DNA of 64,000 nucleotides from Marinobacter sp. SS5-14b (GCF_030541005.1 NZ_JASSVM010000002.1:682001-746000), one strand, 5' to 3'. Counted from the stretch's first letter, positions 9,009-18,600 are shown. Program-made: numbers and translations. The notes: generated by a model from the sequence alone, not told the origin.

Positions 9009-10166
9009 GTGCATTTCTCCGACCGGGAAACCTTTTTTAACCACGACTTCCATGAACTGATTGGCCTGATCTACGATTCGGTCACCTCGGAACAGGGGTT
9101 TTTTCCGTTTCTGAGCAGGTTTATTCAGGTTTTTAACGGCCACAGTGCATCGTTCGCGATCTATGACACTGCGGCAAACTCTCTTCTCGGTGCCTGGACC
9201 GTGAATATTCCCGAAGAGGCTCTGCGTTTCTATTCCGAGCATGTTTCCCATAGGGACGTACTGGTTGAAAAAGCGATATCGGTCAATCGCGAAGGTAACT
9301 GCAGGTTTGTCGCCAGTAACCTCGATCTTGGCCCGGATGTTAAGCGCTTGCGGCGCGATACCCGGGCAGGAGAGTGGCTGGAAAGCTACGGGGCTTGTGA
9401 AGCTGCCGGAGCGATTGCCTATATGGACGGGCATTACCTCAACTTTTTCGGAATGCAGCGCTCTCCGGATCAACCTGAATTCAGTTATGAAGAACTCAAT
9501 GTCTTTGATGGATTCTTACCCCACCTGCATCGAGCTGTGGGCCTGTATACCCGGCTGATGCAGCGGCGGTGTGGTCCGGCGGTTGAGCGGTTGGTACTCG
9601 AACGTGTTAATCGAGGCATCATCATTTGTGATGCATCCTTCCGGGTGGCCTTCAGGAATGGCAAAGCGGATGACATCCTGAAACGCAACGCCGGGTTAAG
9701 GGTAAACAGTGATGGCATGCTGGTGGCCCATGGCAACGAGAGCGCGCGGCAGTTTGCCGTCCTCTTATCGGCTGCTGTTGAAGCGTCAATCGCCAGGCGT
9801 GAGCTTGATGACCAGGTTTTCAGCCTTGAACAGGGGCTGCAGCGTATCACGCTGGTGGTGACTCCCCTGCAGGGAACGGCTGAGGCAGGGAGCCTGGCGC
9901 AGGGGGCGCTCGTTACCTTGCACGATTGGAGCTGGAGCAACGAAATCAGTGACGAGCTGATTAAGAGTCTGTTCGATCTGACGGATGCGGAAGCCGTGGT
10001 TGCTGCTGAGCTGGTTGGTGGCCAGAGTTTGTCGGATATTGCGGAAACCTCGGGGCGGTCACGGGAAACCGTGAAGTATCACCTCAACAATATATTCCGG
10101 AAAACCGGCACCCGTCGTCAGGGCGAGTTGGTGTCACTGTTGTCCCGGGCCTGCACCTCTGTTTGA
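9009..10166 (+). CDS. LuxR-type HTH transcriptional regulator
   Basis: 385 residues from a GTG start with only a weak ribosome-binding site. The N-terminal ~300 residues look like a sensory region with PAS-like character (GIIICDASFRVAFRNGKADDIL near 205-225), lacking the phosphoacceptor of a response regulator. The C-terminal ~65 residues form a LuxR/GerE helix-turn-helix, including LSDIAETSGRSRETVKYHL and NNIFRKTGTRRQGELV. It is divergent from the lipoprotein gene, which could be its target (inference). Ligand unknown. Confidence 0.8.
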   Translation: MHFSDRETFFNHDFHELIGLIYDSVTSEQGFFPFLSRFIQVFNGHSASFAIYDTAANSLLGAWTVNIPEEALRFYSEHVSHRDVLVEKAISVNREGNCRFVASNLDLGPDVKRLRRDTRAGEWLESYGACEAAGAIAYMDGHYLNFFGMQRSPDQPEFSYEELNVFDGFLPHLHRAVGLYTRLMQRRCGPAVERLVLERVNRGIIICDASFRVAFRNGKADDILKRNAGLRVNSDGMLVAHGNESARQFAVLLSAAVEASIARRELDDQVFSLEQGLQRITLVVTPLQGTAEAGSLAQGALVTLHDWSWSNEISDELIKSLFDLTDAEAVVAAELVGGQSLSDIAETSGRSRETVKYHLNNIFRKTGTRRQGELVSLLSRACTSV

Positions 10167-10179
10167 CTTTCTGCCCATA

Positions 10180-10203
10180 AAAAAAGCCGCGCAAGGCGCG
10201 GCT
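10180..10203 (-). terminator. Rho-independent terminator for the acyl-CoA dehydrogenase gene
   Basis: A 7-bp stem GCCGCGC / GCGCGGC with loop AAG is followed on the minus strand by a T run (A7 on the plus strand). It lies 160 nt past the dehydrogenase stop and also directly follows the LuxR gene, whose transcript would form the same hairpin but with little U-tract. The rest of 10204-10364 shows no gene. Confidence 0.75.
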
Positions 10204-10364
10204 TCAAGAAGGTGCCCGGCTCGGTTAGAGACGGGCTGGACTAGTTCAGAGACACTAATCAACGTGACCATTATCAATTTTTCATCTGTCGCGATGAAGG
10301 TCACAAGCTGCCAACGGTCGGTCATTTCCGGTCATGTTTTTTGGTTTGACCGGTAGAATGCCGC

Positions 10365-12140
10365 TTAAGACACCCAATGCTCGTCTTCGAACGCCATCAG
10401 GCTGTCCTTGCCGGATTGAATGTCTTTCACCAACCAGTCGATTTCCGGCATCAGTTTTTCAAAGTAGTACCGGGCGGAAACCTGCTTGGCTTGCAGCAGG
10501 GGTGTGTTGCCTTCCCCGGCCTCCAGCTGGCGGCTGGCAACGCCGGCCATGCGTGACCACAGGTAGCCGATCACCGTCAGTGCCATTACCCGCAGGTAAG
10601 GGGTGGCGGCAGCGCCCGCCTGCTCTGGATCTTTCGGGGCGTTCTGGGCCAGCCACATTGTGGCCTGCTCCAGGTTTTTGATGGCGCCTTTGAGTTCCTC
10701 TCGGTAGGGCGCGTCCGGGTTGTCCTTCAAATAGCCGGTGAGTTCGGTAAACAGGGCCCGCACCAGCTGGCCGCCTTTCAGGGACAGCTTACGCCCCACC
10801 AGATCCATGGCCTGGATACCGTTGGTGCCTTCATAGATACGGGCAATACGGCCGTCGCGCACCAGTTGCTCCAGCGGCCAGTCCTGGGTGAAGCCGGAGC
10901 CGCCCAGTACTTGTTGGCCCCAGTTGGCGTTGTTGTAGCCTTCATCGGTCAGGAAGGCTTTCACCACCGGCGTCAGCAGCTGTACCAGGTCATCGGCGTT
11001 TTCACGCACTTTATCATCCGGGTGAGCAACAGAGAGGTCCAACTGGTGGCCGGTGAACAGGGCTAAAGCCCGCATGCCTTCGTTAAGTACCTTCTGGCGC
11101 ATCAGCATTCGCCGAACGTCCGGGTGTACGATGATCGGATCGGCCGGGCCCTGCTCATTTTTCGGGCCGCTCAGCGAGCGGCTCTGAAGGCGCTCTTTGG
11201 CAAAGGCAAGGCTTTCCTGGTAGGCCATTTCGGCCAGGCCCAGGCCCTGCATGCCGACCATCAGGCGGGCTTCGTTCATCATGGTGAACATGGCACTCAT
11301 GCCTTTGTTGGGCTCGCCCACCAGCCAGCCTTTGGCGCCTTCAAAATTCATCACGCAGGTAGCGGATCCCTTGATGCCCATTTTGTGTTCCAGGCCGCCA
11401 CAGAAGGCCGGGTTCCGTTCACCGGACTCCGGCAGAAACTTGGGCACGGCAAACAGGGAAATGCCTTTGGTGGTGTCCGGTGCGCCGGGCAGTTTGGCCA
11501 GAACCAGATGCACGATGTTGTCCACCAGATCGTGTTCACCGCCGGTAATCCAGATCTTGGTTCCCTCGATGGCGTAGCTGCCGTCGTCGTTGGGTGTTGC
11601 TTTGGTGCGAATCAGGCCCAGGTCGGTGCCACACTGGGGCTCGGTCAGGCACATGGTGCCGGTCCACTCGCCGGAAATCAGCTTCTCCAGATAGGTTTGC
11701 TTGAGTTCGTCTGAGCCGTGGGCGTATAGGGCACTGATGGCTCCGTGGGTCAGCCCCGGGTACATGCCGAGCGACAGGTTGGTGGAGCACACCATTTCAT
11801 CCACGACAAATTTCAGGGTGTGCGGCAGACCCTGGCCGCCAAATTCCAGGGGCGCATCGAGCGCGGTCCAGCCGCCTTCTACAAATTTGTCGTAGGCTTG
11901 CTTAAAGCCGTCGGGTGTTTTGACAGTTTTGGTTTCCGGGTCGTAGTGGCAGCCCTGGCGGTCGCCAATCTGGTTGGTGGGCTGAATAACTTCGGCGGCC
12001 AGTTTGCCGGCCTCGTCAATGACCGCCGAAATCAGATCCGGCGTGGCATCGGCGTATTTTTCCAGTTCGTGCAGCTTGTCTGCTCCCAGTACATCAAACA
12101 GCAAAAAGCGAAGGTCGTTCGCGGGCGCCTGGTATTGCAT
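10365..12140 (-). CDS. Acyl-CoA dehydrogenase, long form with extra C-terminal domain
   Basis: 591 residues from the ATG at 12140, preceded by CAGGAGAG; the upstream in-frame codons have no such site. The usual acyl-CoA dehydrogenase is about 380 residues. Here an N-terminal helical extension and a ~120-residue C-terminal domain make the long class that includes DmdC-like and FadE-like enzymes. Signatures are MCLTEPQCGTDLG (FAD/substrate contact), IEGTKIWITGGEHD, and RIYEGTNGIQAMDLVGRK, which carries the catalytic Glu. It would perform the first FAD-dependent dehydrogenation of beta-oxidation, with electrons passed to ETF. It is divergent from an SDR gene. Chain-length preference unknown. Confidence 0.88.
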   Translation of the reverse strand: MQYQAPANDLRFLLFDVLGADKLHELEKYADATPDLISAVIDEAGKLAAEVIQPTNQIGDRQGCHYDPETKTVKTPDGFKQAYDKFVEGGWTALDAPLEFGGQGLPHTLKFVVDEMVCSTNLSLGMYPGLTHGAISALYAHGSDELKQTYLEKLISGEWTGTMCLTEPQCGTDLGLIRTKATPNDDGSYAIEGTKIWITGGEHDLVDNIVHLVLAKLPGAPDTTKGISLFAVPKFLPESGERNPAFCGGLEHKMGIKGSATCVMNFEGAKGWLVGEPNKGMSAMFTMMNEARLMVGMQGLGLAEMAYQESLAFAKERLQSRSLSGPKNEQGPADPIIVHPDVRRMLMRQKVLNEGMRALALFTGHQLDLSVAHPDDKVRENADDLVQLLTPVVKAFLTDEGYNNANWGQQVLGGSGFTQDWPLEQLVRDGRIARIYEGTNGIQAMDLVGRKLSLKGGQLVRALFTELTGYLKDNPDAPYREELKGAIKNLEQATMWLAQNAPKDPEQAGAAATPYLRVMALTVIGYLWSRMAGVASRQLEAGEGNTPLLQAKQVSARYYFEKLMPEIDWLVKDIQSGKDSLMAFEDEHWVS

Positions 12141-12332
12141 GGACACTCTCCTGTTTTTTGAGATCGGCAAGATTTGCCGTTGGGTTCTTGCTTTGCAGCC
12201 ATGAGTGCGCAAAGGAAAGATGGTCATTCATACGGGTGTTTGAATGATTTGGTTTTTCTGCACACAGCCTGAATGGATTGTTTTTTCGTATGGTTGAAAT
12301 GCGTTTGATTGATCAACACTGAGGAGGCGCAG

Positions 12333-13070
12333 ATGACGACTGTTATTGCGGGTATTTCCGGGGCTATTGGCCAGGCACTGGCCGAGCGCTATTTGGCGCA
12401 GCAGCCAGAGCAACCCGTTATTGGCCTTTGCCGCCATCCGGAGCAGGTGACAGGCGAGCTGCGGCGAAACCCCGCTCTGCATTTGTTGCCCTGGCGGGCA
12501 GCAGAACCGATTGAACCGTCGGTTAAAGCGAGTTTGTCAGAGGTTCTGGCGTCGTCGGGTGGTGTGCACAACCTGATCTATACCGCCGGTTTGTTGCATG
12601 ATCGTCAGATGTTTCCGGAAAAACGTCTGGAGGATCTGGACTCACAGCACCTGATGCGGGCCTTCGAGGTGAACTGCATCGGCTTTGGTGTGCTGGTGCA
12701 GGCACTGGCGCCCTGGTTTCGCGGCCGGCAGCTGACGCGGGTGGCGGCGGTTTCTGCGAAAGTGGGCTCGGTCACCGATAACCAGTTGGGCGGCTGGTAC
12801 GCTTATCGGTGCTCGAAAGCGGCGCTGAATATGATGGTGAAGAACCTGTCGGTAGAACTGCCCCGGCGCTACGGGCCCATTGCCTGTGTGGCGTTGCATC
12901 CGGGTACGACGCGGTCTGCCCTCAGTGAGCCTTTCGCTCAATCTTTGGCAAAATTAACGGTGCACACGCCTGAGCAAACGGCGTTGAACCTTTATCGGGT
13001 AATGTCGAATGTGAGTGAGGCGGACAACGGCCGGTTTATCAGTTGGGATGGCAGCGATCTACCGTGGTGA
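12333..13070 (+). CDS. Short-chain dehydrogenase/reductase (C-factor/CsgA-like)
   Basis: 245 residues from the ATG at 12333, 7 nt after GAGGAGG. The nucleotide-binding glycine motif is AGISGAIGQALAERYL (residues 5-20) and the catalytic pair appears as GGWYAYRCSKAALNMM (Tyr-x-x-x-Lys). AAVSAKVGSV supplies the catalytic Ser region. The C-terminus VALHPGTTRSALSEPF matches the C-factor-like branch. Cytoplasmic NAD(P)H oxidoreductase, substrate unknown. It is divergent from the acyl-CoA dehydrogenase, so a link to lipid metabolism is possible but not shown. Confidence 0.82.
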   Translation: MTTVIAGISGAIGQALAERYLAQQPEQPVIGLCRHPEQVTGELRRNPALHLLPWRAAEPIEPSVKASLSEVLASSGGVHNLIYTAGLLHDRQMFPEKRLEDLDSQHLMRAFEVNCIGFGVLVQALAPWFRGRQLTRVAAVSAKVGSVTDNQLGGWYAYRCSKAALNMMVKNLSVELPRRYGPIACVALHPGTTRSALSEPFAQSLAKLTVHTPEQTALNLYRVMSNVSEADNGRFISWDGSDLPW

Positions 13071-13075
13071 GAACG

Positions 13076-13122
13076 CTTCTTTGCAGGTGACGACTAAGCG
13101 CCACCTGCAAAGAAGGCTTTTT
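13076..13122 (+). terminator. Long-stem rho-independent terminator after the SDR gene
   Basis: A perfect 14-bp inverted repeat (13076-13089 pairing with 13102-13115) with a 12-nt loop is followed by GC and five T. It starts 6 nt after the SDR stop and reaches the stop codon of the convergent anti-sigma gene at 13122. Confidence 0.8.
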
Positions 13123-13760
13123 CAGCGCATGAACGGGTTAAGTAACCGTCCAAACGTGCCCGTCAGTTTCAGTGGCGCGCTGAGAATGGACAAAGTGATG
13201 CAGTCTTCGTGACCGATGGCCACCGGCTTGTGAACATCTTCGTCAGTGAGAACAACGAAATCCCACTGATTGAATACGCCTTTCACATCCGAGAATGCTC
13301 CTTGCAACACAATGGTGGTTTCCGTTCCCCGGTGCGTATGAGCCGGCGCCTTGCCGCCCGCCACCAGTTTCTGGAGCACCACACGTTCTTCCTGGCCCGG
13401 GAATTTTTCACTGATATCCAGCACACTCACGTCGCCGAGCTGGCGTTTCCAGGGCAGAGCGTTGATGTCATCACCCAGCAACTTTTGAAGCGGGCTGAGG
13501 CGGGGGCTCTCAACCATGGGAGTGTTGCTTTCCGGCGCTTCGTCAATGCGAGCCAGCAACTGCGCAAAGCTGGTTTCTGACACCGTTACCTTGGGCTGTT
13601 GGTCCATCATGACGGCACCCAGGCTGTTCAGGGTGTCCACCCTGCTTCGGCAATGAGGGCACTGATCCAGGTGCAATTTGATGCACAGGGCGTGGGGCTC
13701 ACTCAGGTTGCCCGCGCTGTATTCCATCAGGCTCAGGCTGTCGGGATGATGCCGTGTCAT
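13122..13760 (-). CDS. chrR: ChrR-type zinc anti-sigma factor with cupin domain
   Basis: 212 residues. The N-terminal anti-sigma zinc motif is intact: His near 4-5 and HLDQCPHC at 30-37 (H-x3-C-x2-C). The C-terminal half is a cupin in which the metal ligands AHTHRGTET (His-x-His...Glu) and DEDVHKP (His) are preserved. In Rhodobacter the homologue ChrR holds sigma-E inactive until singlet oxygen triggers its loss. Start and sigma stop overlap (ATGA, 13757-13760), giving translational coupling. Both metal sites look functional, so a singlet-oxygen or peroxide role is a reasonable inference. Confidence 0.85.
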   Translation of the reverse strand: MTRHHPDSLSLMEYSAGNLSEPHALCIKLHLDQCPHCRSRVDTLNSLGAVMMDQQPKVTVSETSFAQLLARIDEAPESNTPMVESPRLSPLQKLLGDDINALPWKRQLGDVSVLDISEKFPGQEERVVLQKLVAGGKAPAHTHRGTETTIVLQGAFSDVKGVFNQWDFVVLTDEDVHKPVAIGHEDCITLSILSAPLKLTGTFGRLLNPFMR

Positions 13761-14404
13761 ACGTTCTGATCCTGCAAAATCACTTTCAGTTTGTTCAGTG
13801 CCAGGCGTACCCGGCTTTTCACGGTGCCAAGGGGAATATCGAGCTCGTCAGCAACCATCTGGTGCGACTTGTGCTCCATGTAGACCTTGGCGATTACGGT
13901 AATCTGCTCTTCCGGCAAAAGGCTCAGAGACTCGCGGATTCGCCGCTCTGACATCAGCCGATGCAGGGAGGTGACCGGCTCATCTTCATTTTCGCCGGGG
14001 ATTTGCCAAAGATCTTCAGTCTCTATGGCCATTTCGGCACTGCTGCGCTTCATCTTGCGCAGCATGTCGATGCGCTGGTTTCGCGCAATAGTAAAAATCC
14101 ATGTGGATGCCGCGGCCTTGCGCCAGTCGTACAGGCAGGACCGCCGCCAGATTGAAATAAAGACCTCCTGCACCAGTTCCTCGGCATGGCTGGCGATACC
14201 GTTGGAAATGGCGTAGTACTTTATCTGTGGCGCAAAGTGTTCAAACAAAGCTTGGTACGCGGCCCTGTCCTGAGTTTTACCTACTTTTTCCAGCAATACC
14301 CCCCAGGGATCCTTTCGGCCCTCGGCTTTTGCTGGTTGCTGATCCAGTGTTGTCACCGGACGCTCCTTGACAGTCGCATGATTTGATCTGGCTACGGTCA
14401 TCAT
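13757..14404 (-). CDS. ECF sigma factor, RpoE/ECF11-like, partner of ChrR
   Basis: About 215 residues from the ATG at 14404, preceded by GGTGAG; GTG at 14413 is an alternative. Region 2 is visible as ASHAEELVQEVFISIWRR and TWIFTIARNQRIDMLR, region 4 as LPEEQITVIAKVYMEHKS and ADELDIPLGTVKSRVRLAL. Coupling with a ChrR anti-sigma places it in the singlet-oxygen-response class. I looked for an autoregulatory TGATCN...CGTA promoter in 14405-14613 and found none convincing. None of the usual photo-oxidative targets (photolyase, cyclopropane-fatty-acid synthase) is adjacent, so its regulon is elsewhere. Confidence 0.85.
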   Translation of the reverse strand: MMTVARSNHATVKERPVTTLDQQPAKAEGRKDPWGVLLEKVGKTQDRAAYQALFEHFAPQIKYYAISNGIASHAEELVQEVFISIWRRSCLYDWRKAAASTWIFTIARNQRIDMLRKMKRSSAEMAIETEDLWQIPGENEDEPVTSLHRLMSERRIRESLSLLPEEQITVIAKVYMEHKSHQMVADELDIPLGTVKSRVRLALNKLKVILQDQNV

Positions 14405-14613
14405 TCTATGCACTCACCACATGTTTGTCAGTGAGAGTTTGTACGCCACCCTCGAACAAACAGATTTCTTGCCAGGAAGAAATTGCGTGTTGGCTGGCCG
14501 GGTAGTCGTGATTTTTGTGTCACGGGGGTAATTGCCGGTTGCCCGCCTTGGGGCTAGGCTCTAAGTATCAGGCCCGCGAGTGGCCCCACACGATCAACCG
14601 ATAGCTCCAGACC

Positions 14614-15660
14614 ATGAATCCGACGTCCAACCGGGGCACCTTGCAGGTGATGCGTGCCCACTATGCAGACATTCTTTGCCAGCTGGCGGCAGATAAAGGC
14701 GTTCGGCCCGGTGATCTATTGGCGGCAGCGGGTATACGCAGCAGTCTGCTTAGCCACCCGGAAAACCTCATCACGGTCGATCAGTTTTCTGCATTGTGCC
14801 GGGAGGCATTGGAGCGCTGTGGCGACAATGGCTTGGGGCTGGAATTCGGGTTGCGGCTGAAATTCACGACGCACGGAGCCATGTCTCAGGCAGCGATCAG
14901 CTGTGACACCTTGGAGCAATCGCTTCAGGTGCTGATGAAATACCTCCACATCCGCTTCTCGTATGTCACGCTGAACCTGTCCACCGAGGGCGACGAAGCG
15001 GTCATCACGCTGGATGTCCTGCACGATAACCACGATTTGTATCGTTTCAACATTGAAGTCTTTCTGGCCTCCCTGGTGGATGTGAGTACCTTGCTGTTTG
15101 GCTCTCGCTTGTTGGAAGGCGGGCGCTGCCTGGTGGACTACCCACGCCCCGAAGGCGCTGCGCTTTACCCCAGGTTGTTTGGCGATGCGGTGCGTTTCTC
15201 GGCGGGGGTCAATCAGCTACGTTTTAAAAAGCACTTTCTGGATTTGCCAATGCTGTTGGCCAATCCGGTGGCCAGGCGGGTCGCTGAAGCCCAGTGTGAA
15301 GAGGAAATGCGTCAGTTGCAGGCGTCTACCTCGGTTACGGAACAGGTGGCACGCTTGTTGGAGTCGGTTCGCGACGGGCGTTTGCTGGGCCTGGAGGATG
15401 TCGCGGCGCAACTGCATGTTTCAGCCAGAACGCTGCGCCGGCAGTTGGCCGCTGAAGGTGCGCGATTTCAGAGTCTTCAGGAGGGTGTGCGTCACCGCCG
15501 CGCGTTGGATCTGCTGCGGCGCAACGGCCAGATGAGCATCGATGAAATCGCCGAGCAACTTGGTTACAGCGACCCCTCCAACTTTGGCCGCGCGTTCCGC
15601 AAGTGGGAGGGCATTTCGCCCTCCGCCTGGCGCAGCCTGCACTCAGAAGGCCCCGCCTGA
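14614..15660 (+). CDS. AraC-family transcriptional regulator
   Basis: 348 residues, complete. The N-terminal ~230 residues form the Arabinose_bd-type sensing domain (GLGLEFGLRLKFTTHGAMSQ near 82-100). The C-terminal AraC DNA-binding domain shows both helix-turn-helix motifs: LEDVAAQLHVSARTLRRQL and IDEIAEQLGYSDPSNFGRAF. It shares architecture with the truncated regulator at 1-777, though the two are not near-identical copies. It stands alone, divergent from the sigma factor and 3 nt from the convergent speA stop. Ligand and target unknown. Confidence 0.85.
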   Translation: MNPTSNRGTLQVMRAHYADILCQLAADKGVRPGDLLAAAGIRSSLLSHPENLITVDQFSALCREALERCGDNGLGLEFGLRLKFTTHGAMSQAAISCDTLEQSLQVLMKYLHIRFSYVTLNLSTEGDEAVITLDVLHDNHDLYRFNIEVFLASLVDVSTLLFGSRLLEGGRCLVDYPRPEGAALYPRLFGDAVRFSAGVNQLRFKKHFLDLPMLLANPVARRVAEAQCEEEMRQLQASTSVTEQVARLLESVRDGRLLGLEDVAAQLHVSARTLRRQLAAEGARFQSLQEGVRHRRALDLLRRNGQMSIDEIAEQLGYSDPSNFGRAFRKWEGISPSAWRSLHSEGPA

Positions 15661-15663
15661 CAT

Positions 15664-17574
15664 TTATTCTTCCAGATACGTGTAACCTTCAAGCCCGGCG
15701 GACAGTTCAGCCAGTAGTTGCGTTTGCAGGTCTTCCGCCAGGTTGCTGGCCTGGAATTTATCCTGATAGGCTTTGAGCAGGCTGGCGGGCTCGAAGTTTA
15801 CGTATTGCAGCACCTTGGCTACGGTATCGCCCGTGATGGGTTCGCCGATGTCATACTCACCCTGTTCGTTTAACCGCACATCCACCGAGTGGGTGTCTCC
15901 GAACAGGTTGTGCATGTCGCCCAGAATCTCTTGATAGGCGCCGGTCATGAAGAACCCCATCAGCAACGGTTCGTCCGGGTCCTCCTCGGGCAGTGGCAGG
16001 GTGGTTTCGATGCCCTGGCCATCCACGTACTGATCAATCCGGCCATCGGAATCGCAGGTAATGTCCTGGATCACCGCCCGCCGGTTAAGGGGTCGGTTCA
16101 GGCCGTTAATGGGCATCACCGGAAAAATCTGGTCAATACCCCAGACATCCGGCAGGGACTGGAACAGGGAAAAGTTTACAAACAGCTTCTCGGCCAGTTT
16201 TTCATTGAGTTCGTCAATAATTTCCCGGTGCGCGCGATTGGCACTGTCCAGTTGCGCCCGCAGCAGGCGGCAACAGCGCGTGTAGAGCGTTTCGGCCTGG
16301 GCTCTCTCCTGTAATGACAGCAAGCCGTGGGCAAACTGGGCATGAACGTCGATCATGGCGTGCAGCACATCGTGGTAGATCTCGGCCAGCGAGCGCGGTG
16401 ATTGGTCATCCTGAAGGCTGTCCAGGTCCCGCCATAGATCCTGCAGCGGGGCGGGGGCATCATCTGCAGGCTGATGTACCTCTCGGTGGTCCGGGGTTTC
16501 CCGGTCGATCACGTTGGTGATCAATACCGAATGGTGGGCGGTCAGCGCCCGGCCAGATTCGCTGATCAGGTCCGGGTGGGGAAGATTCAGGCGATCGCAT
16601 TCGGCCTGCAGTACATGCACCACATTGTAGGCGTATTCGAACACCGTGTAGTTCATCGAACAGCTGCTGCGTGAACGGGTGCCCTCGTAATCTACGCCGA
16701 GGCCGCCGCCAATGTCGACCGTGCCGATGGGGGCGCCAAGCTGGCGCAGTTCACTGTAAAACCGGGCACATTCCTTCAGGCCAGTCTGGATATCGCGGAT
16801 GTTGGCTATTTGCGAGCCCAGATGAAAGTGCAGCAGCTGCAGGGTGTTCAGCGCGCCGGCGTGTTTCAGGGTGTTGACCACATCCAGGATCTGGCTGGCA
16901 GACAGGCCGAATTTGGATTTTTCACCGCCTGTGTTCTGCCAGTTGCCTTTACCGATGGTGGCCAGCCGCGCCCGCACACCAATCAGCGGTTCAACACCGA
17001 GGTGCCTGGCCTCTTCGAGGATCAGCGGCAGTTCGGACTGCTTCTCCACCACAATAAACACCCGGTGTCCGAGCTTCTGGCCGATCAGGGCCAGGCGGAT
17101 GTATTCGCGGTCTTTGTAACCGTTACAGACAATCACCGAGCCAGCCTGGCGCGACAGAGCCAGAACCGCCATCAGCTCCGGCTTGCTGCCGGCTTCGAGG
17201 CCCACCTGGTTGGCAGAAGCTGCAGGCTCTGCGGCCAGCAATTCTTCAACCACCCGGCGCTGCTGGTTGACCTTAATGGGATAAACCGCCGTGTACCGGC
17301 CCTGGTAGCCGTGCTCCTGAGTGACTTTATTGAAAGCGCCACACAGTTTGTTGACCCTGTCGTGCAGGATGTCGGAAAACCGGATCAGCACAGGCAGCGC
17401 AATGCCGGCCTCGGCCAGTGAGCGTGTCAGGCTGGGCAGGTTGATGCGTGCATCGCTCCGGCCGCGGTCCGGGCAGATTTCTGCTTCACCCTGGCCATTG
17501 ACGGTAATGTAGCCGTCACTCCAGTGCGCGATGTTATAGACCTTATGGGCAGGTGATGCTGCGGTTTCAACCAT
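15664..17574 (-). CDS. speA: Biosynthetic arginine decarboxylase
   Basis: 636 residues, the normal length of the PLP-dependent fold-III SpeA. YPIKVNQQRRVVEELL (near 98-113) carries the PLP lysine, HFHLGSQI and VDIGGGLGVDYEGTRS form the substrate/cofactor region, and the start MVETAASPAHK follows AGGATAGCAACA. It converts arginine to agmatine, the first step of putrescine synthesis by that route. The divergent neighbour is speE, so the pair forms a polyamine locus, although speB/aguA genes are not in the window. Confidence 0.95.
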   Translation of the reverse strand: MVETAASPAHKVYNIAHWSDGYITVNGQGEAEICPDRGRSDARINLPSLTRSLAEAGIALPVLIRFSDILHDRVNKLCGAFNKVTQEHGYQGRYTAVYPIKVNQQRRVVEELLAAEPAASANQVGLEAGSKPELMAVLALSRQAGSVIVCNGYKDREYIRLALIGQKLGHRVFIVVEKQSELPLILEEARHLGVEPLIGVRARLATIGKGNWQNTGGEKSKFGLSASQILDVVNTLKHAGALNTLQLLHFHLGSQIANIRDIQTGLKECARFYSELRQLGAPIGTVDIGGGLGVDYEGTRSRSSCSMNYTVFEYAYNVVHVLQAECDRLNLPHPDLISESGRALTAHHSVLITNVIDRETPDHREVHQPADDAPAPLQDLWRDLDSLQDDQSPRSLAEIYHDVLHAMIDVHAQFAHGLLSLQERAQAETLYTRCCRLLRAQLDSANRAHREIIDELNEKLAEKLFVNFSLFQSLPDVWGIDQIFPVMPINGLNRPLNRRAVIQDITCDSDGRIDQYVDGQGIETTLPLPEEDPDEPLLMGFFMTGAYQEILGDMHNLFGDTHSVDVRLNEQGEYDIGEPITGDTVAKVLQYVNFEPASLLKAYQDKFQASNLAEDLQTQLLAELSAGLEGYTYLEE

Positions 17575-17713
17575 TGTTGCTATCCTGTCAGGAAACCCGG
17601 GGCGGCCGGCAAGCCGGTAACAGGCTGCATTGTAGGAGTTGACCGGTGCCCCTACAATACGCCTCTTTCAAGATGCCAGGGCGCGTTGCGGCGGCACACA
17701 GTGGGAGACAGAC

Positions 17714-18595
17714 ATGACAGCATTGAACGAAGGCTGGTTTACCGAGGTATTCCAGGACCAGGGCACGGCCTTTTCCCTGCAGGTAAAAGGCAGGCTTCAC
17801 GAGGAACAGACCCCGTTCCAGAAACTCGAAATCTATGAAACCGAAACCTTCGGCAACCTGATGGTGCTGGATGGCTGCGTGATGCTGACCACCCGGGATA
17901 ACTTTCTTTACCATGAAATGATGACCCACCCGGCGCTGTTTACCCACAAAGACCCGAAGAAAGTGGTGATTGTAGGCGGCGGTGATTGCGGCACCCTGAA
18001 AGAAGTGCTCAAGCACCCGGGTGTTGAAGAAGCCTGGCAGGTGGAAATTGACGAGCGGGTAACCCGCATGGCGGAAAAGTACTTCCCCGAACTGTGTGAA
18101 GCCAACAGTGATCCCCGCGCCAACTTCTTCTTCGGCGATGGCATCGCCTGGATGCGGGACATCGAACCTGCAAGCGTCGACCTGATTATCATTGATTCAA
18201 CCGATCCCGTCGGCCCGGCCGAAGGCCTGTTTGCCCTGGACTTCTACCGGGATGCCATGGCGGCTCTGCGTGACGGCGGGATTATTGTTCAGCAGAGTGA
18301 GTCGCCCTTGCTGCACACCGACTCCATCATCAAAAACATCCACAACGACATGCGCCAGGCCGGTTTTGGCCATGTGAAGACTTTGCCTTTTCCGCAGCCG
18401 GTGTACCCGACAGGTTGGTGGAGCTGCACCATGGGTAGCAAGGACAACCCGCTGAAATACTTCCGTGAAGAAGATGCCAACAACCGCCCGTTTGTGACCC
18501 GCTACTACAACGCCGGCATTCACCACGGGGCCCTGGCCATGCCGCAGTTCATGGTGGATGCACTGGAAGACGAGGTTCGCCCGGAAGAGGGCTGA
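17714..18595 (+). CDS. speE: Polyamine aminopropyltransferase (spermidine synthase)
   Basis: 293 residues from the ATG at 17714 after GGGAGA; a further in-frame upstream codon at 17639 has no support. The decarboxylated-SAM site shows VVIVGGGDCGTLKEVLKH and the catalytic DSTDPVGPAEGLF. It transfers an aminopropyl group to putrescine, giving spermidine, in the cytoplasm. It is divergent from speA across a 139-nt intergenic region and convergent with amtB over a bidirectional terminator. Confidence 0.95.
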   Translation: MTALNEGWFTEVFQDQGTAFSLQVKGRLHEEQTPFQKLEIYETETFGNLMVLDGCVMLTTRDNFLYHEMMTHPALFTHKDPKKVVIVGGGDCGTLKEVLKHPGVEEAWQVEIDERVTRMAEKYFPELCEANSDPRANFFFGDGIAWMRDIEPASVDLIIIDSTDPVGPAEGLFALDFYRDAMAALRDGGIIVQQSESPLLHTDSIIKNIHNDMRQAGFGHVKTLPFPQPVYPTGWWSCTMGSKDNPLKYFREEDANNRPFVTRYYNAGIHHGALAMPQFMVDALEDEVRPEEG

Positions 18596-18600
18596 CCCAT

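Noticed and set aside
11124..11714. 196-codon plus-strand frame
   Set aside because: Antisense shadow of the acyl-CoA dehydrogenase.
14405..14613. ECF11-type promoter before the sigma gene
   Set aside because: TGATC and CGTA elements occur but not with the required spacing.
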